Of a DNA stretch of 64,000 nt, positions 46,856 to 58,000 are shown piece after piece. Numbering within the stretch: position 1 is the stretch's first letter; each line of letters begins with the position of its first letter. The notes beneath the pieces were generated by a model that saw only the letters and a list, made by a program, of their open reading frames with translations, was not told the origin of the DNA and searched no databases. The position numbers and the translations under genes are program-made. Origin of the DNA: Spirodela intermedia (taxonomy: Eukaryota > Streptophyta > Magnoliopsida > Alismatales > Araceae); assembly GCA_902729315.2 (NCBI GenBank), contig LR746271.1, positions 280,001 through 344,000 on the forward strand, in the 5' to 3' direction.

Positions 46856-48460
46856 ATGAGGAGGTTTCCCAAGGCGGGGGGCTGGACCTACAGGGAGATG
46901 GAGGACAACCTGGCGGCGGCCCTGAGCGCGTGCGCCGGGCTGTCGGAGATGAGGAAGGTCCACGCGCGCATGGTGGCGCTCGCCCTCTCGCAGAGCAACT
47001 TCCTCGCCACGAAGCTGGTCCTCGCCTGCGCGGCCGCGGCGGAGATGGCCTACGCGGAGGTCATCTTCAGCCAGGTGGCGGAGCCAAACACCTTCCTCTT
47101 CAATGCTATGATCAGGGCCTACTCCCACAACGCCGGTCACGCCGACGCCCTTGCGCTCTACAAGGCGATGCTCCTCCGCCGCGTCGCCGCCGACCGCTTC
47201 ACCCACCCCTTCGTCCTCAAAGCCTGCGGCGCTCTGGCCCTGCCGGCCCTCGGCACACAGGTCCACGCCCACACCTGCAAGTTCGGCCTGGACTCGGCAC
47301 CTGTCGTGGAGAACTCCCTTCTTGAGATGTACGCCAGATCGAGGGGCGACCACCTTCTCTCTGACGCGCGGAAGGTGTTCGACAAAATGGCGCAGCGGGA
47401 CGCGGTCGCATGGAACACACTCATCTCGGCGCACGCACGGCGCGGGCAGATGGGGGAGGCGAGTCTCCTCTTTGAGGAGATGCCGGAGAAGACGGTGATT
47501 TCGTGGACGGCGTTGATCTCCGGTCACGCCAGCGCCGGTGGCCACGCGGCGGCGCTGGAGGTCTTCCACCGGATGCAGCGGTCGGGGGCGAAGCCGGACC
47601 ACGTCACCCTCGTCTCCGTCCTCCCCGCGTGCGCCCGCCTGGGGGCCCTGGAGATGGGCCGGTGGATCCACGCCTTCGCCGACAGGAACAGCCTCCTGGG
47701 GGAGACCCAGGTCTGCAACGCCCTCGTGGAGATGTATTCCAAGTGCGGGAGCCTCCGAGAGGCCCGCCAGATGTTCGACCGAATGCCGCGCCGGGACGTG
47801 GTCTCCTGGAGCGCCATGATCGGCGGGCTCGCGCACCACGGCCGCGCGGCCGAGGCCGTGGAGCTGTTCGAGGCCATGAGGGTCTCCTCTGTGGAGCCGA
47901 ACGGGGTCACCCTGCTGGGGGTCCTCTCCGCCTGCGCCCACGCGGGGCTCACGGATAAGGGCATGGAGATCTTCGCCTCCATGGCGAGGCCGGGAGTAGA
48001 GCACTACGGCTGCGTGGTGGATCTCCTCGGGCGGGCCGGCCACGTACGGCGCGCACGCCAGATGATCGAGGAAATGCCGGTGCCGGCAGACGCGGCCATC
48101 TGGGGCTCCCTTCTCGGCGCATGCAGGACGCACGGGGACGCAGAGACCGCCGCCGTGGCCGCGGAGCGGCTGCTGGAGCTGGAGCCGGAGGACGCCGGGA
48201 ACTGCGTGCTGCTTTCCAACGTGTACGCCGCTGCGGGGAGCTGGGAAGGCGTGTCGCGGCTGAGGAAGGAGATTCGGAGCAGGAACATGAGGAAGACCCC
48301 AGGGTGCAGCTCTATTGAGGTGGGCAACCTGGTTAAGGAGTTCGTCGCGGGGAGAGCCTGGGGACCCGATTTCTCGGAGATCTCTGCCGTCCTGGAGCTG
48401 CTCGCTTCCCAGCTCGGCGGTGAGGAAGAAGACCCGGCGGCCATTGGAAACCACGGGTGA
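46856..48460 (+). CDS. MEF21: PLS-class PPR protein with E domain, MEF21-like
   Basis: An intronless GC-rich gene of 534 residues with an in-frame TAG just before the ATG. The P-L-S repeats include SQVAEPNTFLFNAMIRAYSH, KVFDKMAQRDAVAWNTLIS, LFEEMPEKTVISWTALISGH and MFDRMPRRDVVSWSAMIGGL. After these comes an E-type tail (IWGSLLGACRTHGDAETA, LELEPEDAGNCVLLSNVYAA, MRKTPGCSSIEVGN), but no DYW deaminase. Such E-class proteins direct C-to-U editing in organelles with a DYW partner in trans. The opening region (RKVHARMVALALSQSNFLAT) and repeat wording follow Arabidopsis MEF21 (At2g20540), which edits a mitochondrial cox3 site. Orthology is from recalled sequence. The start may be ATG 46856 or 46898 (MEDNLAAALSAC). 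Confidence 0.93.
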   Translation: MRRFPKAGGWTYREMEDNLAAALSACAGLSEMRKVHARMVALALSQSNFLATKLVLACAAAAEMAYAEVIFSQVAEPNTFLFNAMIRAYSHNAGHADALALYKAMLLRRVAADRFTHPFVLKACGALALPALGTQVHAHTCKFGLDSAPVVENSLLEMYARSRGDHLLSDARKVFDKMAQRDAVAWNTLISAHARRGQMGEASLLFEEMPEKTVISWTALISGHASAGGHAAALEVFHRMQRSGAKPDHVTLVSVLPACARLGALEMGRWIHAFADRNSLLGETQVCNALVEMYSKCGSLREARQMFDRMPRRDVVSWSAMIGGLAHHGRAAEAVELFEAMRVSSVEPNGVTLLGVLSACAHAGLTDKGMEIFASMARPGVEHYGCVVDLLGRAGHVRRARQMIEEMPVPADAAIWGSLLGACRTHGDAETAAVAAERLLELEPEDAGNCVLLSNVYAAAGSWEGVSRLRKEIRSRNMRKTPGCSSIEVGNLVKEFVAGRAWGPDFSEISAVLELLASQLGGEEEDPAAIGNHG

Positions 48461-48980
48461 GGCCGCAAGAAACGGCCCCCGCTGACCTGCACGGATGATG
48501 AAGAAGGTGAGTTTGAAGGAAGAAAGGAAGAGGGTGACATCTTCAGAGCCCGGATGAGCACTGGGCTGGGTCTAATCCCTAAAGCCGAGCTCAGGCGGGG
48601 ACGCAGAAGATCTGAGGACCCCAAACGGAGATCTGAAGATCATGATATAATGGCAACAACGAAGAGATTTTCTGTATATCATCCATATTTTTGAGGATGA
48701 TGTAAAGATCATGTAAGTAATCAGTCCATAAGATCAAAGTAGAAGAACAATCGAATTGACTCCAATTTTGTAACGACGGAAGGCAAGATCTTATCGTAAT
48801 TCTTCATCTCCTGCGGCCACCTCTGTGAGGGGTGAACATCGACACCCACAGCCATCTTCCAAGCTCTAATCATTTCAATCGAGAGTAACCATAATAATGG
48901 TAATAATAATAATAATCATGATAATGGTTTCCGAGAGCAATTTTTTCTTCAAGATTACTTCATTCATTCATGGCTCATTC
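48461..48980. other. Convergent 3' spacer
   Basis: Spacer between the convergent ends of the PPR gene and the unrecognised gene at 48981. It holds a short imperfect TAATAA/ATAATGG repeat near 48891-48930 and nothing gene-like. Confidence 0.6.
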
Positions 48981-49588
48981 TTACTGGGGTGGGTGATTCC
49001 CACTCATCAACGACTTTGTGGTTGAGGAACAAGTCTCCGCCAGTTGAGTGAGGCAATAAATAGAGAATAATAAGGCACGAAGAGTAGGACAGTAATCTGA
49101 CGAAGAGGATTGAATGCTAATAGAAGGATCAAGCACTATATTGCTTTGGTTCAGAGATCCACCAAAAAACGTCTGAAGCATTCGAGCAATGAATAAATCA
49201 CGCAATAAAAATATCAGAAAGCTTTTCTTTTCCTCAAAAAGACCAGATAAAGTATGCTTCATGTCATGCACATCAAAAACACTAATTATGGGCAAAAGTG
49301 AATTCCCCGAAAGATCCTGGCAAAGTTCATCAAAAGTCCTGCCAAGAAAAAATCACTTTTTTTAGGGAAAATGCTGTTCTTATTTCCCAAAGAAGACATT
49401 TATAGTTTTGTTCTACTTCAGAATCATGCATCACAAGACAGCAAAGGATACACCGATGTGAAGGAAGAAAAAAAATGGCAGGGCAGAGCTTCAGTCTTTT
49501 GCTCTTACCTTTGAACCTGAGAACTCGTATGGGGAGTAGCACGCACAAGAACTGGAGGGTTCACAGAAGAAAATGACGAGCTATCCAT
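48981..49588 (-). CDS. Unrecognised two-exon gene
   Basis: Exons 49509-49588 and 48981-49338 join at a good donor (CAAAG|GTAAGA) and acceptor (TTCTTGGCAG|G) to give 145 residues with frame kept. The protein starts MDSSSFSSVNPPVLVRATPH, then a helical, hydrophobic middle (KKSFLIFLLRDLFIARMLQT) followed by a Ser-rich tail ending SGNHPPQ. I do not know the family. The ATG lies only 34 bp past the stop of the Cys-rich gene on the same strand, too close for an ordinary promoter. Either the two share a transcript, this is the 3' part of a gene whose first exons overlap the neighbour, or an unseen splice in the Cys-rich gene joins them into one protein. Confidence 0.55.
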
Positions 49589-49622
49589 GTCAGAGAAACA
49601 AGTTGATCCCTCTTTCTTTTTC

Positions 49623-50834
49623 TTATTTATCCTTCTTCCCTGGCGATCTCTTACAATACTTCTTCATATATCGATCAGGTAAACACGGCCTCCATTCCTG
49701 GGGAAATTTGGAGCAGTCGATGCTTGGCAATTCGGGCACTGGAAGCGAGGGTGATGAATGATCGATGCTGCTGTTGTCTCCGATCCGCTCTACATGATCG
49801 TCGGAAAGTCCAGCCTCTCCTCCCCTCCCAGGCATCTCCGCTCCATTGGGTTTGCTCTGAAAGCTCAGCTTCTTCCTCAGGAATTTTGCTTGGTCCATGT
49901 CTGGATTCCCTTCAGACGAAGCGATAGCCTCCAATGGTTCAACATACGGGTTCTCCACGGTCTCAAGGAGCATGTTCTCTGCTGCAAGCTCCGCCTTCCC
50001 ACAGATCTCTGGCTCCTGGTTCGACAGACTGATTCCGGGATGCCCTCTCTCGTGATCACTCGAACTGTCTGAATCTGCAGTGCATGAATTCCTGGTGATT
50101 CTCTGCGAGCCATTCATAGCCCGATGAAGCTGAAGAGCCATCTCCCCATCGGGAACTGCTGCATCTCTCGGGAGCTCCGGCAGGGGAGCCGAGTCCATCG
50201 CACTGCTTGCCGGATCTGCAGGATGCGGTGGTGCAGCGGCCTCTGCCAGCGACCTTGCCCCAGACGCCACGGCGAATTCGGTGCTCGTCGTCGCGTTCTC
50301 CATGGAAACCCTAGCTGGACGAGAATACTTGAACTTGCTAGGTTTCTTGAGAAAGGGGCAGCAATCGATGCAGGAGAAGTCAGGACGGAGATCGGACGGA
50401 AGGAGATATCCTCTCTGCGCCGGCAGACATCTGAGATGGACTCGGCGGGAGCAATGGCAGCAATCGACGGAGGAGCCCTCATCTGTCTCAGCGAAGGTCG
50501 CGAAGCAGTAGGAGCATGCCTCCCCGGAGCGTACGGCCCGGAGGCACGCCTTGCAGAGGAGAGCGATCCGCCAGTGGCTATCCAGCAGTTGCAGCCGCTC
50601 CCTCCTTCCCTTGTCCGGGAACCGGAGGCCGCAGCAGTGGCAGTTGCAGAGGTTCGGCAGATCACGAGTCTTCCTCCTCAAGGTGCTCAAAGGAAGAAGA
50701 ACAGAGGAATGCGAGGAGGAAGGGGGAACAGGACGAGGCCCCGCCGGAGGAGGCGCTCCTCCTCCCTCCTCCCCCTCCTCGTCGGCCTCCAACACCTCAC
50801 ACTGCCCCCTCTGCGCGTCTTGCCCATCCGGCAT
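49623..50834 (-). CDS. Cys-rich RING/FYVE/PHD-like zinc finger protein
   Basis: A single open frame of 403 residues. The N-terminus is acidic and Pro-rich. From about residue 60 to 165 it is packed with Cys/His pairs: LCNCHCCGLRFP, LLCKACLRAV, CSYCFATF, DCCHCSRRVHLRCLP and FSCIDCCPFL. These suggest two or more zinc sites of RING/PHD-like type found in a plant-specific family. The phrase RLQLLDSHWRIALLCKACL sits between the first two clusters. The C-terminal half is low-complexity and Ser/Glu-rich, ending in a basic tail (DRYMKKYCKRSPGKKDK). Function is unknown; nuclear chromatin or ubiquitin roles are both possible. I start at the ATG at 50834, as one codon further is TTG. A telobox-like CCTAGGGTTTT lies just upstream near 50871. 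Confidence 0.8.
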   Translation of the reverse strand: MPDGQDAQRGQCEVLEADEEGEEGGGAPPPAGPRPVPPSSSHSSVLLPLSTLRRKTRDLPNLCNCHCCGLRFPDKGRRERLQLLDSHWRIALLCKACLRAVRSGEACSYCFATFAETDEGSSVDCCHCSRRVHLRCLPAQRGYLLPSDLRPDFSCIDCCPFLKKPSKFKYSRPARVSMENATTSTEFAVASGARSLAEAAAPPHPADPASSAMDSAPLPELPRDAAVPDGEMALQLHRAMNGSQRITRNSCTADSDSSSDHERGHPGISLSNQEPEICGKAELAAENMLLETVENPYVEPLEAIASSEGNPDMDQAKFLRKKLSFQSKPNGAEMPGRGGEAGLSDDHVERIGDNSSIDHSSPSLPVPELPSIDCSKFPQEWRPCLPDRYMKKYCKRSPGKKDK

Positions 50835-50837
50835 CAA

Positions 50838-51775
50838 GAACCGGCAAAATTCGAGGCCAAGAACGAGGCGGTCCTAGGGTTTTCAGGTCGAGATTGCGGT
50901 CCCGGGGCGGACGCCCGAGCTTTCTCCCCCCTCGAACCCTACACAGGAGGGAGAACCACACTACGGTTCCTTCAGATTCACCAGGAATTAAAGTGAAAAA
51001 CATCTATATCAGGAACGAGACGATCGTCGACGAGAATGCACCGGCGAAGAGCAGAGCGGAGGCGCCGGCATCACAGATCCCCTCCTCTCCTTCGAAATCG
51101 AAATCCGCCGGCACAAAGGAAGCCTGGAGGAGGATCGAGATCTGGAAGCGCCACTCTGCCGAGTGACGGGGGCGAGCTTGAGGAACCTGACGCAGTAGGC
51201 CTCTCCCTATAGCAGCGCCTGGAAGAAGGTAATCAATCAATCATAGATAGCGATCTGCCTGCGGCGGTACCCCCCAATGCCGGTGGGCTTCGTCGGGATC
51301 AATACAGATTTCGTAAACAGTTCCGCCATTGAAGACCCACAGTGAACGAGGAGGAAGAAAGAAAAAGCAGCCATCTGAAACTACCAGACCAGACCAGACC
51401 AGACCCCTCCATGATTTTCATCGCGACCTCCCCCTGTAGATCTCGAGAGAACACCATCGATGGAAAGAGAAACAGATCTGAACCCCCGGCAATCATATTA
51501 AAATAGTAAAATTACAGAAACACAATTACAAGGAGATCTTCACTTCACACCGATCGTAGAATCCATACCGCAGCCGTATCATCAGAGGAGGAATTTCATA
51601 GGAAAAATATTCTGGGCAATTGAATTATACGAAACCATCATCAAACACCGTTCATTTTTACAATTTTTTTCCTCCCCCACTGCGGATCTTTACAGGGGAC
51701 CGTCACTTCCCCGGCGGCGTTAGCAACAATGGTGGCCCCATCATCAACCCTGACCGAGCACATTCAGACGCTCTG

Positions 51776-51813
<38 letters not shown>

Positions 51814-52026
51814 AATACCTTCAACAAGAGCCATCCATGCTGACCATCAGCATCAGAAGCAATTCACCCCTGGTCGGGGGGGGGCACACCATGTTGGGAG
51901 GAGGCGGCGGTCGCGCATCTCACACGTGCAAAAACCCGTGGGGGCGAACACACGATTAGAGGGACGAACAAGGAGTCCTGATACCTTTTGTGAATTGCTG
52001 GGTGGAGGGTTCGGCAGGGTTTGGAC
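50838..52026. other. Intergenic
   Basis: The first part is the promoter of the Cys-rich gene. The rest up to 52026 holds no supported gene; it is the 3' flank of the kinase gene. A CAGAC(C) repeat near 51386-51406 (ACCAGACCAGACCAGACC) and a GA run at 51781-51810 are present. Confidence 0.5.
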
Positions 52027-55000
52027 TCACTTCTTCAGTAGCTTCACCTCTCTCTCTCTCTGTGCTGGTGGCAAGAGATATGCAACCAAGGTGAGGAGAG
52101 ATTCCACCACTTACTTACTTTAAATACACAGACTTTGATAATTAACGGAGAAGAGTCGGCCTGCCAAAGCCAAAATCGAGTTGACTATGGATAGGAAGCA
52201 CCCATGCTCTCCCTCCTCCGGTCTGGCCCATTCGACAGCCTTAAGCCATGTATTAGAAAATAATGTTCAAAAAATCATACCAAGAACAGCCAAGGTATTT
52301 GGAGTGATTGTTTTCTATCTTATTTTAAAATTAATAAGTTTCAATGGTCAACGGAGATTTTAAACGATTTTATGCAGAGGTTGAGATCTCGGTGAACTGC
52401 ATCTTGGTGAGGAGAGATATTTACCTGAACTTGCGTCAGCAACTCCTCGAGCTCACAAGTGATCTCGGAGAATGATGGCCGCTTGCTTGGATTGCCATCC
52501 CAGCATCTCTGCATCAAGTTCAGTAGGCCCGGGTGCATGTTCTGCGGAAGTTCCGGCCGTACGCCCTGAGAAAACAAGAACAACCAAAAGAATTAAAAAA
52601 AAAAAAAAAAGGATTCAAAACGTTGATCGGGGAAATATTATGCATCAGTCAAAACGATGCACATGCTATTTATAGAAAGAATCTTATGTGCAAGAAAGAA
52701 GCAGACCTTCCTCACTCCGAGGGCAGCCTGTACAGGGGTTGACTTCTCATAGGGAATCTGCATCACAAAACCAAATTCCACATCCGCTCATCACTTGGTG
52801 TCCCAGGAAAGAACTAACGCGGACCGATGGAAAAATGTCAAAGCTAGATGCAACATAAATATAGTTGGAAGAATCGGGTCAACCCAGTGACGAAGAGACA
52901 GCTTTATTGCCTTCCTGAGATGCAGGGCTATTCCATACCTTGGATGTTGCTAATTCCCAAAGAACGATAGCGAAACTGTACACATCAGCTTTATGGTCGT
53001 AAGCTTGATGGTTTATCACCTTCAAAAGAATGAAGAATGGTTCAGAAAGGCAAGATAATTTTGAATAATCCATTATATATATATATATAATATTTAATTA
53101 TTATTATTTTCTCGTCCGCTCCACAAGCAAGCAGGAATACAACCTCGGGTGCCATCCATCTGTACGTTCCAGTCTCCGCCGTCATTATTCCCCCCTGATG
53201 TTTGAAACGTGCTACACCAAAATCGGCGACCTTCACAACCTAGAGAAAAGATGGAGAACAGAACCGCGAGAGACAAGTCAAGATTTTCAGATCGACCACA
53301 ATCTCTATGCTAGAAAAATACATTGTCAATTCGGAGTCCTGGTGTAGTCTAATCTGTGCTATTCAGTATCACGTATCCTAGTTATGACACAATGATCATT
53401 CGTATTGTGCTCTAGCGAAAACATTTCTTCACCAATAAAAATAATAATAATATTGTTTTAATCTTGGTTTGCTACTCTGCCGGGACTAGCAAGCAGTTTT
53501 TTTATATTGGCCAGAAAATCGGTCAATATCACCAGGAGATCAGGTAAATTCAGCCAATAAATTGGTCAACCGCAGATTTGACCGGTTTAGTTTAGCATTC
53601 AGGGATGTGGCCCTCTCCCTCAACCCCCACAAAACACAATAGAAAGGGAAAAAAATAGAATAAAAAATAAAGAGGGAAAGTATCTGAAGAATTAGAATAT
53701 TATGGTAAAATTAGCTGTCACTAAGATAAGTCCATCTTTCAGTTCAAACAGAAAATTGCTGTCGAGTTTCCTAAAACACATTATTCATAATATCACCAAG
53801 ACCAGCACAAATGTAATAATCAAGGCATGAAAAGTTAAAAAATCATTTGATAAAGTAACTAGAACAATAAGAGGAATTTGAAGAAATTGAATCACAGTTC
53901 AGAAGTCAGAAGAAGCTACATACATTATCGACGTCCAACAAGAGATTAGCTGACTTTAAATCTCTATGAATTATGTTGTTTTGGTGCAAATAGTCCATTC
54001 CCTTTGAGATATCTATTGAAAACTTCAGCAACAAGGGAAGCTCCGGAACATTATTATGCTTGTGTAAGAAATCATAAAGATTCCCTCCAGGCATATATTC
54101 TGCAAGAAAATCCCAATATAATCCATCAATCCATTGTGTCGATAAAAAACGAATAGTGGAATATACCATGAAAGGAATTTTAATTCCCTCAAGCACACTC
54201 TTCATGTTGAATTTAAGATGAGATAACATTCAACAAAACAATTAAACAAGTCACAGGAACAAAACCATTAAACCCCATTTATTTGCAAAACTATAGGCAG
54301 CTTTTTAGTTTACTGACTTGAAGCAAGTCATGCCCAGTCAGCCAAGAATGAAGTTGACTAACCAAAAGAATGAACGTCCTGTGGACTCCAGACAAGGAAA
54401 AACGTTTCATCCTGGTATTTTAGTGAATACGATATTCATGTTAACCATCGTAAAAAAACCTTGAACGGGGTTCTGCAGTCCTTACCACTCAAGGAAATAG
54501 TACAACTAAAAATTCAAAGATATCACAAGGTCAGACGACCAAGAAACATAGGCATGGAACTTGTACCCATCATGCCGATATGAAATGAACATTCGATTGA
54601 CCAAAGCAAACCGAACTGCTTTCTGGGCAGACATTCCTCAATTGATCTGTTGGGTTTTCTTTTCCTCTCTGCTAACCAACGCTACTTCCATCATTGGTTA
54701 TACAATTGCCACATTCTGAGGTAAGCACCTAAAGTTAGACTTTCGAGATGAGGTGGGACAACTGACGAGGAAACTGGCATGCATCTTTCATTCAGCTGAA
54801 CATTTCATTCTCCATGATTTAGTGTCTCTCATTACATTTTGGACTTGAAAGATATACGCATCTGCCAATTGTATCGTATCATTCCTGTTCATCAGGGAAA
54901 ATCATTCCGTGGAGTATTGGGCTGAGTTTTAGTCTACGAACTTTATGATCATCTTAGATGAGGCTCTACGTCAATGCATCCTCCACAGACTTCTGAGATT

Positions 55001-58000
55001 TTAAAGCACCTTCTTCCCCCAAACCCAAAAATCGACTCTACTAGGAAATTTATGGATCATAATATTTGGAATGCCATGCGTAGAAGAACAAATGTTATGA
55101 CATTTCTCCATCAACACGTCCTTCAACATAATATCTAAGCAAGGGTATCATTTCCTCATCGTAAAACATTACTCCGAAAATTAGTAGCGTACCTGTAACT
55201 ATACATAAATTTGGTGGATTTGTGCATGCACCAATGAAACGAACAACATTCCTATGCTGAACTTCCCTGGTAATGGCACGAAAGGCAATAAATTACAAAG
55301 AAAAATTAGTCTGTTATCCTTTTGACAAAGCAAATATTAGAATGAAACGTCCAATAGTATGACTGATTCCTGTTAAAGTTATGATGTTATCATAGAAGTG
55401 AATCTCAATAAGATGAATTTTTCATCCACACTACGGTGACTACCAAATGACGAGCAGAGTTATATGCTGATAAAATTATTATCCACCTTAGAATGCTGAC
55501 TTCCTGGTTGAATTCGACTTTTGATGCATGATTTATATGTTCAGATTTAAGAATTTTAACAGCAACTTCATCGCCCAGGTAAACTCCACGGTATCTGTAT
55601 ATCAAAAAAATATATATATATAACTACCAGCAACTCCAGATGGATGAGAGAAAAAAACCACGTGGCTGCTGACTTACAAATCTCCACAATATCCAGATCC
55701 AATCTTCTCCCCAATCTTCAACAATCTTCTGTCAATCTCCCAAGCTCCATCTTCTGGATGGATAGTGGGCACCTTCTCCAGCATTGAGTGAGATGGACCG
55801 GTAAACGAACGCTACATTTGACGATACAATGTCAGTGGTAAAAGTAACATTATGTAATATACTCTTACATCTTCCGTCAATTCCTATTAAATTCTTCTAT
55901 CGTTTACATATAGCTCCCTTCTTTCACCCTTTTTTTTTAAATTTATCTAGATCTCAAACTCTTTTACTATCCAGCTAGTTACTACCACATTTCTTACCAA
56001 TATCTCATCACATTCTCTAGTAGATAACAAGAGACAGCCTATGAATAAATTTAGCGTTCTCTTCCCTTGACCTCTTAAAGTATGCGTTATATTATTTTAA
56101 ATAAACTTTCAGATGCACGTGGCCTATTTTTCGAAGAAAAAGAAAGCTCATGCTTAAGATCAGACAAGACAACTACTTGCAGATCTGTTTCAAATGCCAC
56201 AATTAAATTTACGGAGAAATATAAGATCATTCCTATAAAAAAATATAAATGACTAAAATAAATATCATGATCATCAGTATGAATATAATAATAGATATAT
56301 GTATACAAAATATATATATATTATGAAAAGGCATCCATATGGCAGATATAGATAAAGGATTTAAACTTCCTATTTTACATTATTTAGACTAGCTCCTGAT
56401 TGCATGGTTTTCCATTTTCTACTCCACTGTTATTTCTGGTCATGAGATGCCTACTCTTTCAGCTGATTAAAGGCCAAAGAAAATGAAATGGATATCTATA
56501 TACTGCTAATGCACTTTCATCACCAGCAATCATTAGTAAATGGTTGGATCCAATCTCATGAATGTGGAGAAAAATGCAAATATAGGGAGCACGTCATGAG
56601 CATGCATTACGCATGTGAAGGCTATACATCAAAAGAAACGTTAATTGACTCGTAAATAGGAAATACAAGGAAAGTGTGAAAAAGAAAATAATGTATTATT
56701 TATTACCTCACTTCGCGAAATTGCTTTCTCCAGAGCCTTATCCAAATCATCTGTTTCCTGAGCATAAAAAATGGAAATGAGAAACATTCAGGCTCAGCAA
56801 AAGTTCCAGTAATTTTAAGAAAATTACTCTACTAAACATGGAAATCACAATGTTCCTCTACTAAACCATGCATCACCCAAAAGCCGCATCCATTAGGTAT
56901 TGAAATATTAAGAAAATTTTAAAACGCATAGCATTAAGGCATCAGTTATTGTATTAGATGAAACTTTTGGAAGAGAAGACGGAGTCCATTAAGAACGTTT
57001 AGTTTATCTCGGAACTATATTTCTCCTCACTATATATCAGAACTAATGAAGCGTTAAAATTTAAGATAACTCTAACAGCAAACGATTACATCATAGGAAA
57101 CAAATTTACCATCAAAGAACTAATCATATCATATTCCACCTCACATTTCACGCATAACTCACCTCAACATCCCATCCATCAACAACAAATACATCGAGTG
57201 AGTAGCCATCCACTGTTGAAAACACATGAGCCTCCCGAATGTTTAATCCTACGTCAGACAGTAATGCTGAGAGCTGAAAGAACATGTCGGAATTAGTCCC
57301 ATTAGCAATAACATGAAACCTACGAAAAAGAACATCGGCAAACTAAATGCTATTATGAAGCAAAATGAATTTGTCACCTTTACAATGTTTTCACTCTATA
57401 GGTAAACACGGGTAATATAACCGCTAAAAAATATTAAGCTTTGTAAAATTAAACCCTATAATATAATCCCAATTTCTACCTGGGAAAGAAGCTTTGGTTT
57501 GTCAACTGTAGAAAATATTACTTCGTGTACTGGAATTTGTATCTGCCTGCACAATAAATAAGAGTTGTCTCAGCTAAACTTATCATAAATCAGAATTGAA
57601 AACATAGAAAGAAATCTCACACTTTTGATAAATCTCACAAGATTATCGAGTATTTAACAACCTCTGACCACTTTTCAAAGAAAGAAAAGGCATTGCCATA
57701 AGTTAACTATGCTGGTATCTCTACATAATCATCTTTTGGTACATGTAAGTCTGATAGTTCGCACTCCAAAAATTAGGAACATCTGTCTGATGTAAATAAT
57801 GCGAAAACAACTATAATAATGACAAACAACATCTACTCGGCAGCTTTCTCGAACTATAGTTGCAGAGTGCTAGGTTAAGTAACCTCGTCGTCCTGATTTT
57901 TTTTTCTAGTTTAGCTGTTCATGAAGTTATGATACGAGAAAGTATGCCAACGATCAACCGGGCAAGATTGCACATAACACACCAAAACGGTGGTGCTTTC

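Noticed and set aside
46835-48454. 539-codon open frame antisense to the MEF21-like PPR gene
   Set aside because: It exists because of the high GC3 of the sense gene; the composition (Arg, His, Val-rich) shows no family features.
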